Source: CAYZFD01 sp964477735 (GTDB taxonomy: Bacteria > Bacteroidota > Bacteroidia > Flavobacteriales > Flavobacteriaceae). From it: 64,000 nt of DNA. Positions 52,037-61,656 of the stretch are shown in pieces. The notes below the pieces were generated by a model. That model was not told the origin of the DNA and did no database searches. It saw nothing but the letters and a program-made list of their open reading frames with translations. The first letter of the stretch is position 1. Each line of letters opens with the position of its first letter. The DNA is taken from positions 1 to 64,000 of the forward strand of contig CAYZFD010000004.1 in assembly GCA_964477735.1 (NCBI GenBank), written 5' to 3'. The translations under genes were made by a program, and so were the position numbers.

Positions 52037-52857
52037 ATGGAAGTCGAGCAAGCATTGAAAAAAAAGTTAGAAGAAGAGTTAATGAGTCTAGCCCATCAGG
52101 TTCTGAGGCGTAGAAACAAAGCCGACACCCAAGAATTGCGTGCTATTGCCGAAAGCATTTACCTTAAAATGAGTCTTTTAGCGCTCACTGAAAGCACAGA
52201 AAATGGTCCGCAGCCCACAGCTTTCGACACAGAAACCTCGGAAAATAATGAAGAAGTTGTGCTAACCGAAACTTTTGATAATGCCGAAAAAAACAGCTCT
52301 GATTCCAAAGAAGCAACAGTTGACATCCCCGAGACGACCGCTTCAAATTTGGAAGATTTTTTAAGTCAGCCTCTCAGTGAGCCCAATTTTGTGAAAGCAG
52401 ACCCAGATGAAATCGCCCCTACAGAGGAGGACATAGAGGCAGCAAAATCTATAAAAGCCAGTGGTTTTTCATTACAAAGTAATGATCGGTTGGTGATTGT
52501 CAATCATTTGTTTTCGGGCAGTCAAGAAGAGTATTTGCGCGTATTGTCCATGCTGAATACCAAAGAAAATTATGNNNNNNNNNNNNNNNNNNNNNNNNNN
52601 NNNNNNNNNNNNNNNNNNNNNNNNNNNNNNNNNNNNNNNNNNNNNNNNNNNNNNNNNNNNNNNNNNNNNNNNNNAGTCAAGAAGAGTATTTGCGCGTATT
52701 GTCCATGCTGAATACCAAAGAAAATTATGAAGAAGCCAAAAACTTTTTGGAGCAAGTTGTGAAACCCGATTATGAAGACTGGGCGGGCAAGTCGCTCTAC
52801 GAAAAACGTTTTTTAGAACTTCTTGAGTCCCATTTCAACGCCAATCAAGATGGGTAA
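52037..52857 (+). CDS. Conserved hypothetical protein upstream of rsmI, split by an assembly gap
   Basis: I do not recognise this gene. Collapsing the 55-base repeat and the Ns (155 bases) gives a single frame of about 221 residues. The N-terminal ~50 residues (MEVEQALKKKLEEELMSLAH) form amphipathic helices, residues ~60-145 are a low-complexity acidic Ser/Thr/Glu linker, and the last ~75 residues (DRLVIVNHLFSGSQEEYLRV, then FLEQVVKPDYEDW) form a compact helical domain. No membrane segments or signal. It overlaps rsmI by 8 bases and is divergent from tdk, so it may be cotranscribed with rsmI and recJ. A scaffold or adaptor function is a guess based on shape. Confidence 0.8.
52520..52729. repeat. 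55-base direct repeat flanking 100 Ns before rsmI (assembly artefact)
   Basis: Positions 52520-52574 and 52675-52729 are identical, Ns at 52575-52674. Collapse restores the frame of the hypothetical gene through to its stop at 52857. Confidence 0.95.
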
Positions 52858-53524
52858 ATTATTTATAGTGCCAACGCCTATAGGAAACTTAGAAGACATG
52901 AGCATTCGTGCCATTAATGTCCTCAAAGCGGTAGATCTTATTTTGGCCGAAGACACTCGAACAAGTAGCAAGTTACTCCATCATTACGAAATTCCAACAC
53001 CCATGCGCGCCCACCACATGCACAATGAACACCGTGAAGTGGAGCGACTCATTAAAAATTTACAAGACGGCCAAACCTTGGCTTTGATAACCGACGCAGG
53101 AACACCTGGTATTTCAGACCCGGGCTTTTTGATGACAAGAGCTTGTGTTGAAGCAGGGATTGAAGTTTCTTGCCTCCCTGGAGCCACGGCTTTTGTACCC
53201 GCTCTAGTGCTTAGCGGTTTGCCATGCAATCGTTTTGTTTTTGAAGGATTTATACCTGTTAAAAAAGGACGAAAAACAAGTTTAGAAAACCTAACCCAAG
53301 AAACCAGAACCATGGTTTTTTATGAATCTCCTCACAAAATTCTTAAAACTTTAAACGATTTGGCTACCTATCTAGGCGCTTCGCGAAATGCCTCAGTTTC
53401 AAGAGAATTGACAAAAATTTTTGAGGAAACCATAAGAGGCTCCCTAGCAGAATTGATTCAACACTTTGAGCAAAAACCACCCAAGGGAGAATTTGTCATT
53501 GTTGTCGAAGGTAAAAAATCATGA
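52850..53524 (+). CDS. rsmI: 16S rRNA (cytidine1402-2'-O)-methyltransferase RsmI
   Basis: Methylates ribose of C1402 in 16S rRNA with SAM. The 224-residue SPOUT-unrelated tetrapyrrole-methylase fold has the N-terminal VPTPIGNLEDMSIRAI, AEDTRTSSKLL, TDAGTPGISDPG and PGATAFVPALVLSGLP motifs. The start ATG 52850 overlaps the preceding gene by 8 bases; an upstream in-frame TTG at 52823 is rejected because it lies before the family N-terminus. It overlaps recJ by 4 bases (ATGA). Confidence 0.95.
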   Translation: MGKLFIVPTPIGNLEDMSIRAINVLKAVDLILAEDTRTSSKLLHHYEIPTPMRAHHMHNEHREVERLIKNLQDGQTLALITDAGTPGISDPGFLMTRACVEAGIEVSCLPGATAFVPALVLSGLPCNRFVFEGFIPVKKGRKTSLENLTQETRTMVFYESPHKILKTLNDLATYLGASRNASVSRELTKIFEETIRGSLAELIQHFEQKPPKGEFVIVVEGKKS

Positions 53525-55221
53525 TGCGTTGGACATTTAAACCCCTTCCCAATCTTGAAACTGTTCAGCAATTGTCCAAAGCGTTGAATATAGCCCCGTC
53601 ATTAGCGACTTTACTTGTGCAAAGGGGCATTACAAATTTTGAGGAAGCCAGACAATTTTTTAGACCACACTACAGTCATCTTCATGACCCATTTCTAATG
53701 AAAGACATGCGAAAAGCTGTCGAGCGAATCGAAAAGGCAATAGGGAATCAGGAGACCATTATGGTTTATGGCGATTATGATGTCGATGGCACCACGGCCG
53801 TGGCTTTGGTTGCTACTTATTTAAAGTCCAAAAGCGAAACAATACTTACCTATATTCCTGATCGACACACCGAAGGTTACGGCCTCTCAAAAACTGGGAT
53901 TGAATTCGCAAGTGCAAACGGAGTTCAGCTGATGGTGATCTTAGATTGTGGCATTAAAGCCATTGAGAACATTGCCTTGGCTGAATCGTTGGGCATAGAT
54001 TGCATTGTTTGTGATCACCACACACCTTCGAATACGTTACCCAATGCCATAGCGATTCTAAACCCTAAACAGGCCAATTGCCCCTATCCTTTTAAAGAAC
54101 TTTGTGGTTGCGGTATAGGGTTTAAGTTGATCCAAGCGCTTAGTGTAACAGAGGATTTCGAAACGCAACTCAAACCTTATCTCGACTTAGTAGTCACAGC
54201 GATCGGCGCCGATATAGTGCCCATGGTGGGCGAAAATCGAACCTTGGCCGCTTTAGGTTTGGAGATTCTTAACACCAGTCCCAGGCCAGGCTTGGAAGGA
54301 ATGATTCAATCTGTTCAAAAACGCCCCATTACCATTACAGATGTTGTTTTTGTACTGGCGCCCAGAATCAATGCAGCAGGCAGAATGGAACATGGCCAAA
54401 AAGCTGTGGATTTACTGATGGAAAATGACCCTATGGTTGTACAATCAAAGGCACTCCTTGTAGAAGAAAACAACAACAAGCGTCGCGATTTAGACACTAA
54501 AATCACCGAACAAGCCCTGTTGCAGATCGATACCGAGAGCACTAAAACATCATATACTACAGTTGTTTTTGACCCCTCTTGGCACAAAGGAGTCATTGGC
54601 ATTGTGGCTTCGCGCCTCATAGAAACCCACTACCGACCAACAGTTGTTTTATCTCAGTCAGGAGATTTGCTCACGGGTTCGGCCCGATCTGTTCACGGGT
54701 ACAATTTATATGACGCCTTAGATGCTTGTGCCGATTTGCTTGAAAGATTTGGAGGGCATAAATACGCCGCAGGCCTTACCTTGAAAATGCAAAACCTTAA
54801 CGCCTTCAAAACGCGTTTTGAAGAAGTGGTGCATCGCACTATGCCAAAAGAATTGCTGGTCCCCGAACTAACAATTGACCTCCCATTGAAATTTAATGAA
54901 ATAACCCCTAAATTCTATCGTATTCTCAAACAATTTGGACCCTTTGGACCAGGCAACATGACCCCTGTTTTTATGAGTGAAGCAGTCAAAGATGTGGGTC
55001 ACAGCAAGCTTGTGGGTGCCGATCAAAAGCACTTGCGGTTGGTGGTTAAGCAAATAGACTCCAAACCCATCACAGGAATTGGCTTTAACCTAGCCAACAA
55101 ATGGGATTTGGTGCAGCAGGCAAAGGAGTTTGAGCTTTGCTATGGCCTTGATGAAAATGAATGGAAAGACAAGCTCAGTCTTCAACTCAAAGTAAAAGAT
55201 TTAAGAGCACCCTCTCTTTAG
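53521..55221 (+). CDS. recJ: Single-stranded-DNA-specific exonuclease RecJ
   Basis: A 5'-3' exonuclease used in recombination and mismatch repair. The 566 residues contain the DHH motifs: VYGDYDVDGTTAVALV (metal-binding Asp cluster), VILDCGIKA, VCDHHTPS and a DHHA1 domain with GSARSVHGYNLYDAL and GGHKYAAGLT, plus the C-terminal OB-fold. Normal length. Its stop codon overlaps by 4 bases the stop of the convergent esterase gene. Confidence 0.96.
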   Translation: MMRWTFKPLPNLETVQQLSKALNIAPSLATLLVQRGITNFEEARQFFRPHYSHLHDPFLMKDMRKAVERIEKAIGNQETIMVYGDYDVDGTTAVALVATYLKSKSETILTYIPDRHTEGYGLSKTGIEFASANGVQLMVILDCGIKAIENIALAESLGIDCIVCDHHTPSNTLPNAIAILNPKQANCPYPFKELCGCGIGFKLIQALSVTEDFETQLKPYLDLVVTAIGADIVPMVGENRTLAALGLEILNTSPRPGLEGMIQSVQKRPITITDVVFVLAPRINAAGRMEHGQKAVDLLMENDPMVVQSKALLVEENNNKRRDLDTKITEQALLQIDTESTKTSYTTVVFDPSWHKGVIGIVASRLIETHYRPTVVLSQSGDLLTGSARSVHGYNLYDALDACADLLERFGGHKYAAGLTLKMQNLNAFKTRFEEVVHRTMPKELLVPELTIDLPLKFNEITPKFYRILKQFGPFGPGNMTPVFMSEAVKDVGHSKLVGADQKHLRLVVKQIDSKPITGIGFNLANKWDLVQQAKEFELCYGLDENEWKDKLSLQLKVKDLRAPSL

Positions 55222-55985
55222 TTGCTTTTTCGTTGCTTAAACAACCAGGGAATAAAATTTGGATCAGCAAACAACCCATCCCAGCTGTTGTGTTTATAAT
55301 TTTCATAAAAACTGATTCGTGGAGTTCCACCAGCTTTCAAAAGCGCATCGGCCATTTGAAGTGAAAGTTTAGGATCCACCACATCGTCTTGTGCGCCATG
55401 CACAATCCATGTGGGTATATTGGGCACAACATGCTTAGGATCTCCACCACCACAAATGGGAATGGCTGCTGCGAAAACCTTTGGCCTACGGTAGATGAGT
55501 TCAAAAGTTCCCATACCCCCCATTGACAAACCTGCAACATAGACTCTAGAAGGGTCAATATTAGGGTTTTGTAAGAGGCTGTCTAAAAGTTTCATCACCA
55601 GGCTCAGTGCTTGAGTGGGAGCTTGTTGGTAGTCAAAATAAATTTCATAGGGGCTTGTGTTTTTGTTTACTTGCACATTGGCCCAATAATCATCGCTAGG
55701 GCATTGTGGAAAAACAACATAAGCAGGATATTTTTTCCTTATTTTTCGTTGACCGATAAGCTTGCTTCCATGGATAAGTTGCTTGCTGTTGTCTTGACCT
55801 CTTTCTCCAGCGCCATGCAAAAACAAAAAAAGCGGATACTTTTGGTTTTTTTTAATCTTTTTTGGAGCCATTATCCTGTATGGTAGGCTTCCCGATTGGT
55901 GAATGAAAACGCTTTCCTCAAATGGGGTTTTTTGAGCAGCAACAATGCTGCTAAAAGCGATCAGCAATAAAAATATTTTTTTCAT
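55218..55985 (-). CDS. Secreted alpha/beta-hydrolase (carboxylesterase/depolymerase-like)
   Basis: A 255-residue exported hydrolase: signal peptide (residues 1-17, MKKIFLLLIAFSSIVAA), HGAGERG oxyanion-region motif, nucleophile Ser in GLSMGGMGTFE, Asp in GAQDDVVDP and His in NYKHNSWDGLF. These define a complete catalytic triad. Related proteins are annotated phospholipase/carboxylesterase or PHB depolymerase-like, and the natural substrate is unknown. It converges with recJ, sharing 4 bases. Confidence 0.88.
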   Translation of the reverse strand: MKKIFLLLIAFSSIVAAQKTPFEESVFIHQSGSLPYRIMAPKKIKKNQKYPLFLFLHGAGERGQDNSKQLIHGSKLIGQRKIRKKYPAYVVFPQCPSDDYWANVQVNKNTSPYEIYFDYQQAPTQALSLVMKLLDSLLQNPNIDPSRVYVAGLSMGGMGTFELIYRRPKVFAAAIPICGGGDPKHVVPNIPTWIVHGAQDDVVDPKLSLQMADALLKAGGTPRISFYENYKHNSWDGLFADPNFIPWLFKQRKSN

Positions 55986-56098
55986 AGGAATTGAAATTTT
56001 AAACTCAAAACTTGGGTTGTCATTTTAGAATGTCTTACAATTTACATTTTTTTAATGAAAGCTTTTCGATAGGCGCTAAAAAACCTAATTTTACCCTT

Positions 56099-56578
56099 AT
56101 GCAAGAAATTGAGCGAAAATTTTTAGTGGTCAATAACGACTTCATGAAAAGTGCCGTAGAGGCTCAATCAATCGAGCAGGGCTACCTTTCTCTCGACCCA
56201 GATAGAACTGTTCGGGTTAGGCTACAAAATGGCAAGGGCTTTTTAACCATTAAGGGTAAAAGCAGTGAAGACGGCACCACAAGAATGGAATGGGAAATAG
56301 CCATGTCAGAAGCTGAAGCCAAAAGTCTATTGACATTGTGTTTGGGCAATCTTATTGTAAAGACTCGTTACAAAATCCCTGTAAAATCCCATTGCTTCGA
56401 AGTAGATGTCTTTGAGGCCCCTTTTGGAGGTTTAGTATTGGCAGAAATAGAACTTGAAGATGTCGCGGATAAATTTGAGAAACCTTCTTGGTTGGGCAAA
56501 GAAGTAACTGGAGATGTGCGCTACTATAATGCCCGCATGGCCTCGGGCGATTCGGGGCTGGAAACCCCATCTGTCTAA
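56099..56578 (+). CDS. CYTH domain protein (triphosphatase-like)
   Basis: A 159-residue protein with the EIERKFLV motif at residues 3-10, RVRLQNGKGFLTIKGK, KTRYKIPV, and FEVDVFEAPFGGLVLAEIELE: the charged tunnel of a CYTH/triphosphate-tunnel enzyme. Such proteins hydrolyse inorganic triphosphate or bind adenylate-type ligands; the precise substrate is not clear from sequence. Start ATG 56099 is chosen because EIERK must be near the N-terminus; the frame remains open to 56012. It ends 7 bases before the convergent PBP gene. Confidence 0.88.
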   Translation: MQEIERKFLVVNNDFMKSAVEAQSIEQGYLSLDPDRTVRVRLQNGKGFLTIKGKSSEDGTTRMEWEIAMSEAEAKSLLTLCLGNLIVKTRYKIPVKSHCFEVDVFEAPFGGLVLAEIELEDVADKFEKPSWLGKEVTGDVRYYNARMASGDSGLETPSV

Positions 56579-56585
56579 ATCTTAG

Positions 56586-58901
56586 TTAGAAACCAAATTG
56601 ATTGAGGTTTTCAACACTATTTTGATCAAGACTTGTGGCATTTTGCTTGAATTTTTCGCAATCGGTTTCAATGCTTAAATTTTCTGGAGCTTCAAAAGGT
56701 TCGGCAGAAATGCCCAAATCAGGATTCGCATAACATTGTTTCATATAGAGCGCCCAAATAGGCAGGGCCATGGTGGCACCTTGTCCATAGGCAATAGTTG
56801 AAAAATGTGTAGAACGGTCTTCACCACCCACCCAAACGCCTGTGACCAAATTGGGTACCATGCCCATAAACCAGCCATCACTGTGGTTTTGAGTTGTACC
56901 AGTTTTTCCAGCAATAGGATTTTCAAAACTATAGGGATAGCCTGTCACCACATCTCTATATACGGGATTGCTACGCTCCAAGCCCTCATGACGCAAGCGA
57001 ACTCCAGATCCAGCTTCGGTAACGCCTTCCAATAATTTGAGGGTCACATAGGCCGATTCATCGCTCATAATATCGCGTGTTTTTGGAGAGGCCTGAAAAA
57101 GCACAGTTCCGTTTTTGTCTTCGATTCGCAAAATCATAGTAGGGTTAATAAAAACACCTTTGTTGGCAAAAGCACTGTAGGCTCCTACCATTTCGAACAC
57201 ACTTAAATCGGGAGTACCTAGAGCAATCGAAGGCACAGGTTGAATGGCTGAGGTAATGCCAAGGTTTTTGGCCAATTTTACCACAGGTTCTGGGCCCACT
57301 CGATCGATGAGGCGCGCACTGATGGTGTTAACCGAATTGGCCAAAGCATTTTTGAGGGTTCGCATACCACCATATTTGTCAGATGAGTTTTTGGGGCACC
57401 AACTTTCGGGGTTTCCATATTTATAAGGAGCGATACAATGAATGGCATCGGGGAGGGAGTCGCAAGGAGACAGGCGCAATTGATCGATGGCAGTGGCATA
57501 TAAAAACGGTTTAAAGGTTGAACCAATTTGTCGTTTTCCTTGCATTACATGATCAAATTGGAAATGTTTATAGTTGATGCCTCCAACCCATGCTTTCACA
57601 TGGCCTGTTTGGGGATCCATGGACATCATACCAGTTCGCAAAAAGTGTTTGTAATAGCGAATAGAATCCATGGGCGTCATTACGGTGTCAATTTCACCTT
57701 TCCATGAAAATATACGCATGGGCGTTTTTACTTTAAAAGAAGCTGTAATTTCAGCATCTGTTATTCCGTTGTTTTTCATTTTTCGCCAGCGTTCCGATCT
57801 ATACATGGCTTGTTTTAAAAGCTGTTTTGCTTCTTCGGGTTCTAGATCTGAAAACGGCGCAGTAGGATTATAGCGGGGCTTATTTTGTCTAAAAAACTCT
57901 TTTTGCAGATTGGCCATATGTGCTTTCACAGCCTCTTCGGCATAGGTTTGCATGCGAGAGTCTATCGTGGTATAAATCTTCAAGCCATCGGCATACAAGC
58001 TATAATCTGAGCCGTCGGCTTTGGGATTTTCACGAATCCATTTTTTCATAAATTGTTGCAGGTAAGCTCTAAAATAGGTGGCCAATCCTTCGCGATGTGA
58101 TTGGGGGTTAAAGGAAACATTTAAGGGCAATTTTTTTAGAGAATCACAAGCTTTTTCAGAGATAAAGCTGTTTCGAAGCATTTGATTCAGCACCACATTG
58201 CGACGCTCAAGGACCATTTCTGGTCGGCGAAGGGGATTGTAGAGCGAAGAGTTTTTGAGCATGCCTACAAGCATAGCTCCCTCTTGAATATTGAGTTCTT
58301 GGGGGTTTTTTCTAAAATAAATAGCAGCTGCAGATCGAATACCGTCGGCGTTATAGCCAAAGTCGTAAAGATTGAGGTACATCATTACGATTTCGTTTTT
58401 GGTATAGCGCCTTTCTAATTTAACGGCTAGCACCCATTCTTTTATTTTTTGGGCAACCGCTTCAAATTTGTTTCGAGAACGGACACCCACAAAGAGCTGA
58501 CGCGCCAGTTGTTGAGAAATGGTGCTGGCACCCCCTCTTTTACCAAGGTAGAAGAAAGCCCTAAGCGTGCCTTTTAAATCAATGCCAGCGTGTTTATAAA
58601 AACGTTCATCTTCGGTGGCAATCAGGGCGTCAACCATGTGGGAAGGAAGTTCCTTATATTGAATTGGAGTTCGGTTGTCGTTGAAATAGAACTTTCCAAT
58701 AATCTGATTATCGGCTGAAATAATTTGTGTGGCTAAGTTGGTGTTGGGATTTTCTAATTCTCTAAAGCTTGGCATCTCTCCTAGGCCACCAATGGAAGCT
58801 AGGAAAAAGACAAACCCTACTAATAAGAAGCCAGCCATGACCAATTTCCAAAATGATTTGATATAGGAACGATGACTTTTTTTGGGGTTTGATTTTTTCA
58901 T
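56586..58901 (-). CDS. Class A penicillin-binding protein 1A
   Basis: A bifunctional peptidoglycan glycosyltransferase/transpeptidase of 771 residues, anchored by one membrane helix (residues ~17-38). The GT51 domain has EDERFYKHAGID (catalytic Glu near 97-99) and GGASTISQQLARQLF; the transpeptidase domain has the SxxK nucleophile in GSTFKPFLYA, SVN in ANSVNTISAR and KTGTT. The start at 58901 directly follows the gldH stop, so the genes are tightly coupled. No unusual changes were seen. Confidence 0.95.
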   Translation of the reverse strand: MKKSNPKKSHRSYIKSFWKLVMAGFLLVGFVFFLASIGGLGEMPSFRELENPNTNLATQIISADNQIIGKFYFNDNRTPIQYKELPSHMVDALIATEDERFYKHAGIDLKGTLRAFFYLGKRGGASTISQQLARQLFVGVRSRNKFEAVAQKIKEWVLAVKLERRYTKNEIVMMYLNLYDFGYNADGIRSAAAIYFRKNPQELNIQEGAMLVGMLKNSSLYNPLRRPEMVLERRNVVLNQMLRNSFISEKACDSLKKLPLNVSFNPQSHREGLATYFRAYLQQFMKKWIRENPKADGSDYSLYADGLKIYTTIDSRMQTYAEEAVKAHMANLQKEFFRQNKPRYNPTAPFSDLEPEEAKQLLKQAMYRSERWRKMKNNGITDAEITASFKVKTPMRIFSWKGEIDTVMTPMDSIRYYKHFLRTGMMSMDPQTGHVKAWVGGINYKHFQFDHVMQGKRQIGSTFKPFLYATAIDQLRLSPCDSLPDAIHCIAPYKYGNPESWCPKNSSDKYGGMRTLKNALANSVNTISARLIDRVGPEPVVKLAKNLGITSAIQPVPSIALGTPDLSVFEMVGAYSAFANKGVFINPTMILRIEDKNGTVLFQASPKTRDIMSDESAYVTLKLLEGVTEAGSGVRLRHEGLERSNPVYRDVVTGYPYSFENPIAGKTGTTQNHSDGWFMGMVPNLVTGVWVGGEDRSTHFSTIAYGQGATMALPIWALYMKQCYANPDLGISAEPFEAPENLSIETDCEKFKQNATSLDQNSVENLNQFGF

Positions 58902-59369
58902 CTAATCGATTTTAATGGGTTCAATGTCTAGTCCAATTCCTAAAATTCCTTTCAACAGATCTAGTGGATTTAGTTCAAAGGGGTTTCGCATAAGATGTCG
59001 CACTTCAAGCTGATACCTTCCACTTTCGAAGTGGTGGTTTAGGAGATAATCACATTTAAGCACTTTGGTTTTTAACCATCCGTTTCCGATCCAACTTCCA
59101 TCGGGATTGGCCATGTTGATGCTTAAGGTGTCTGTTTGGGTTTTCCCAGTTGAATCACTAAGTTTTGTTTCAATATACAAATTTGCAAAGGGATATTGGT
59201 TGTTGTTTCGAATATACAAAAATAGGTTGGCCTTTTGAGGCGGGCTTTCAAAATTAAATTTTACGGGGGTTGTTTTCAACCAGCCGTTTTCGAAACTCAC
59301 AAAAGTGTTGTTGGGGGTTGATTGACAAGCGGAAATCACCAAAAATAAAACAGCTGAGAATCCACGCAT
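58902..59369 (-). CDS. gldH: Gliding motility lipoprotein GldH
   Basis: A 155-residue lipoprotein with lipobox VISAC (Cys15). ENGWLKTTPVKFNF, NLFLYIRNNNQYPFANLYIE and LLKGILGIGLDIEPI are family features of GldH, which is essential for gliding in Flavobacterium. It is encoded without gaps between ricT (0 bases) and the PBP gene (0 bases). Confidence 0.92.
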   Translation of the reverse strand: MRGFSAVLFLVISACQSTPNNTFVSFENGWLKTTPVKFNFESPPQKANLFLYIRNNNQYPFANLYIETKLSDSTGKTQTDTLSINMANPDGSWIGNGWLKTKVLKCDYLLNHHFESGRYQLEVRHLMRNPFELNPLDLLKGILGIGLDIEPIKID

Positions 59370-60560
59370 CTAGGAGTTTTTATTTGAATTATTAGAGGTA
59401 TTTCCTTTTCGATTTGAGGAGGAGCGGCGTTTATTTTTTCTGTTTCTGCCAGGTCGATTCTTTTTGGGTTTGTCAAATCGAGTGAGACTATCTTGACCCA
59501 CTACATTTTCGAAGCTCACATCTTTGGTTGTTGGACTTAAATCTTGAGCGTAGTCTTCTAAACCATCAACGGGGATGTTTTCTTTGTTTTTGGCCAAGAT
59601 TTCTTTCACCTGATCAACTGTTAAAGGATACCATTTGGCCCAATCGTTTTTGTAGGCAAACCACATCATGCCTTTAAAAATGTCGGTTTTTTGGCAGACG
59701 GCTATTCCTTTTTCGGTGCGGATTTTGGTGTCTGTTTTAGGAAAGTCTTTTAGGGCATCTAAATAGCTGTCCAACTCAAAGTTAAGGCAGCATTTAAGCT
59801 TACCACATTGTCCTGCTAATTTTTGAGGGTTTAGGGCCAACTGCTGATAGCGTGCTGCGGCCATATTCACAGCCCTAAAGTCGGTGAGCCAAGTGGAGCA
59901 ACACAATTCACGCCCACAAGACCCCACGCCGCCAAGTCGAGAAGCTTCTTGACGTAAGCCTATCTGGCGCATTTCGATTCGGGTGTGAAACGCCATGGCC
60001 ATATCTTTGATAAGCTGCCTAAAATCTACACGACTTTCAGCGGTGTAATAAAAGGTTACTTTAGAGCCATCCCCTTGGAATTCAACATCAGAAATTTTCA
60101 TTTCCATGTTTAAGGCTATGGCCATTTCGCGCGCACGTTTTTTGATAGATTCCTCTTTTTCTCGAGCGGCAGTCCATTGGTCAATATCTTCTTGGGTCGC
60201 TATTCTTAAAATTTTGGAATATTTTTCTAGATCGGTGCGTTGGTTTTTGCGTTTCATCTGAACCTTCACAAGACTTTTGGTGAGCGTCACCATGCCCAAG
60301 TCATAACCCGATTGGGCTTCTGTTACCACAAGATCTCCAACCTGAAGATTGAGCTTGTTTGCGTTGTGGTAAAACTCTTTTCTACTGTTTTTAAACCTGA
60401 CCTCAACACCCCGAAAATCTTCTAAACCACTTGGCTCAGCCATGTTGGCAAGCCAATCGAAAACGGTGAGTTTGTTGCAGCCATCGGTGCCACAGGTGCC
60501 ATTGTTTTGGCAACCTCTTGGCGTTCCGTTTTTTGAAGATTGACAGCTGTTACAACTCAT
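59370..60560 (-). CDS. ricT: PSP1/RicT-type regulatory Fe-S complex subunit
   Basis: A 396-residue protein with a PSP1 C-terminal domain. The N-terminus is Cys-rich (MSCNSCQSSKNGTPRGCQNN), and the core has GVGSCGRELCCSTWL and GQCGKLKCCLNFEL, cysteines that in RicT take part in Fe-S binding. The C-terminal 60 residues are disordered and basic (RPGRNRKNKRRSSSNRKGN). In Bacillus RicT works with RNase Y; here it probably acts in RNA processing, but its usual neighbour gldH is notable. It lies 13 bases after trhO and abuts gldH. Confidence 0.92.
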   Translation of the reverse strand: MSCNSCQSSKNGTPRGCQNNGTCGTDGCNKLTVFDWLANMAEPSGLEDFRGVEVRFKNSRKEFYHNANKLNLQVGDLVVTEAQSGYDLGMVTLTKSLVKVQMKRKNQRTDLEKYSKILRIATQEDIDQWTAAREKEESIKKRAREMAIALNMEMKISDVEFQGDGSKVTFYYTAESRVDFRQLIKDMAMAFHTRIEMRQIGLRQEASRLGGVGSCGRELCCSTWLTDFRAVNMAAARYQQLALNPQKLAGQCGKLKCCLNFELDSYLDALKDFPKTDTKIRTEKGIAVCQKTDIFKGMMWFAYKNDWAKWYPLTVDQVKEILAKNKENIPVDGLEDYAQDLSPTTKDVSFENVVGQDSLTRFDKPKKNRPGRNRKNKRRSSSNRKGNTSNNSNKNS

Positions 60561-60573
60561 TTCAATAGCTAGA

Positions 60574-61623
60574 TTAAAGGTTTGTGCTGGGAGTAGATTT
60601 AAATTTTAGTTTGGGGGAGCGCCCTTTTTTAAAGATTTTGTTGCTGTTTCCTTTCCCTTTTCTCAAAGCTTTTTGGGTTTCAACAGGCAGTTGATGTATG
60701 TTTTTACAATCATCAGAGCAGCAATGGTCATGCGCTTGAGCGCAGGCATCACATTGAATAAAAAGCAAATGGCAGGCTTCGTTTGCACAGTTTACATGAT
60801 TGTCGCAAGGACTTCCACACTGATGACAAACGGCAATGATGTCTTCAGAAATTCGCTCGGCACGACGGTGGTCAAAAACGAAGTTTTTTCCAATAAATTT
60901 GTTTTCAAGTTGCTTTTCCTGCACTTGTCGGGTGTATTCAATTATTCCCCCTTCGAGCTGATATACTTGATCAAAGCCCTTGTGCTTAAAATAGGCACTG
61001 GCTTTCTCACAACGAATACCTCCGGTGCAATACATGACAAGTTTTTTGTTTTCCTTGTGGGCTTTGAGTTGTTCTTCAATGATGGGCAAAGATTGTCTAA
61101 AAGTATCCACATCGGGGGTAATGGCGCCCTTAAAGTGTCCGATTTCGCTTTCATAATGATTGCGCATATCAATGAGGAGGGTGTCGGGTTCTTCAACAAT
61201 TTTATTAAAATCTTCGGCCGACAAATGAACCCCAATATCGCTTGGGTCAAATGTGTGGTCGTTAAGTCCATCAGCAACAATTTTGTGACGCACTTTTATT
61301 TTAAGTTTTAAGAAAGATTTATTGTCTTGTTCAATGGCAATATTGAGTCGCACATTTTTCAGAAAAGAGATGCTGTCTAGGTGGGTTTTAAATTCCGAAA
61401 ATTTTTCGGCTGGAACAGAAAGCTGGGCATTGATGCCCTCTTGAGCCACATAAATTCGGCCCAACACCTCTAAAGCATTCCAGTTTAGGAACAGATGATC
61501 CCTAAACAAAGCGGGGTTCGAAATTTGTGCATACTGATAGAACGAAAGCGTGAGCCGATCTTTACCGGCTTTGTCGATAAGGGCTTCACGTTCTTTAGCA
61601 CTTAATTTGTTGTACAGTTGCAT
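60574..61623 (-). CDS. trhO: tRNA uridine(34) hydroxylase TrhO (rhodanese-like)
   Basis: TrhO hydroxylates uridine 34 of certain tRNAs with oxygen. The 349-residue protein has an N-terminal ferredoxin-like domain, a rhodanese domain with the active-site Cys199 in MYCTGGIRCEKAS (Cys205 follows), and a C-terminal Cys-rich zinc-ribbon-like region (CHQCGSPCDNHVNC, then CDACAQAHDHCC). It heads the minus-strand operon with ricT, gldH and the PBP and has its own promoter. Confidence 0.95.
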   Translation of the reverse strand: MQLYNKLSAKEREALIDKAGKDRLTLSFYQYAQISNPALFRDHLFLNWNALEVLGRIYVAQEGINAQLSVPAEKFSEFKTHLDSISFLKNVRLNIAIEQDNKSFLKLKIKVRHKIVADGLNDHTFDPSDIGVHLSAEDFNKIVEEPDTLLIDMRNHYESEIGHFKGAITPDVDTFRQSLPIIEEQLKAHKENKKLVMYCTGGIRCEKASAYFKHKGFDQVYQLEGGIIEYTRQVQEKQLENKFIGKNFVFDHRRAERISEDIIAVCHQCGSPCDNHVNCANEACHLLFIQCDACAQAHDHCCSDDCKNIHQLPVETQKALRKGKGNSNKIFKKGRSPKLKFKSTPSTNL

Positions 61624-61656
61624 GCTATACTTTTAAAGTTTAAAAGAAATCTTGAA

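Noticed and set aside
60673..61311. Open frame of 212 codons on the plus strand
   Set aside because: It is entirely antisense to trhO, which has complete family motifs; no homology or promoter supports the plus frame.
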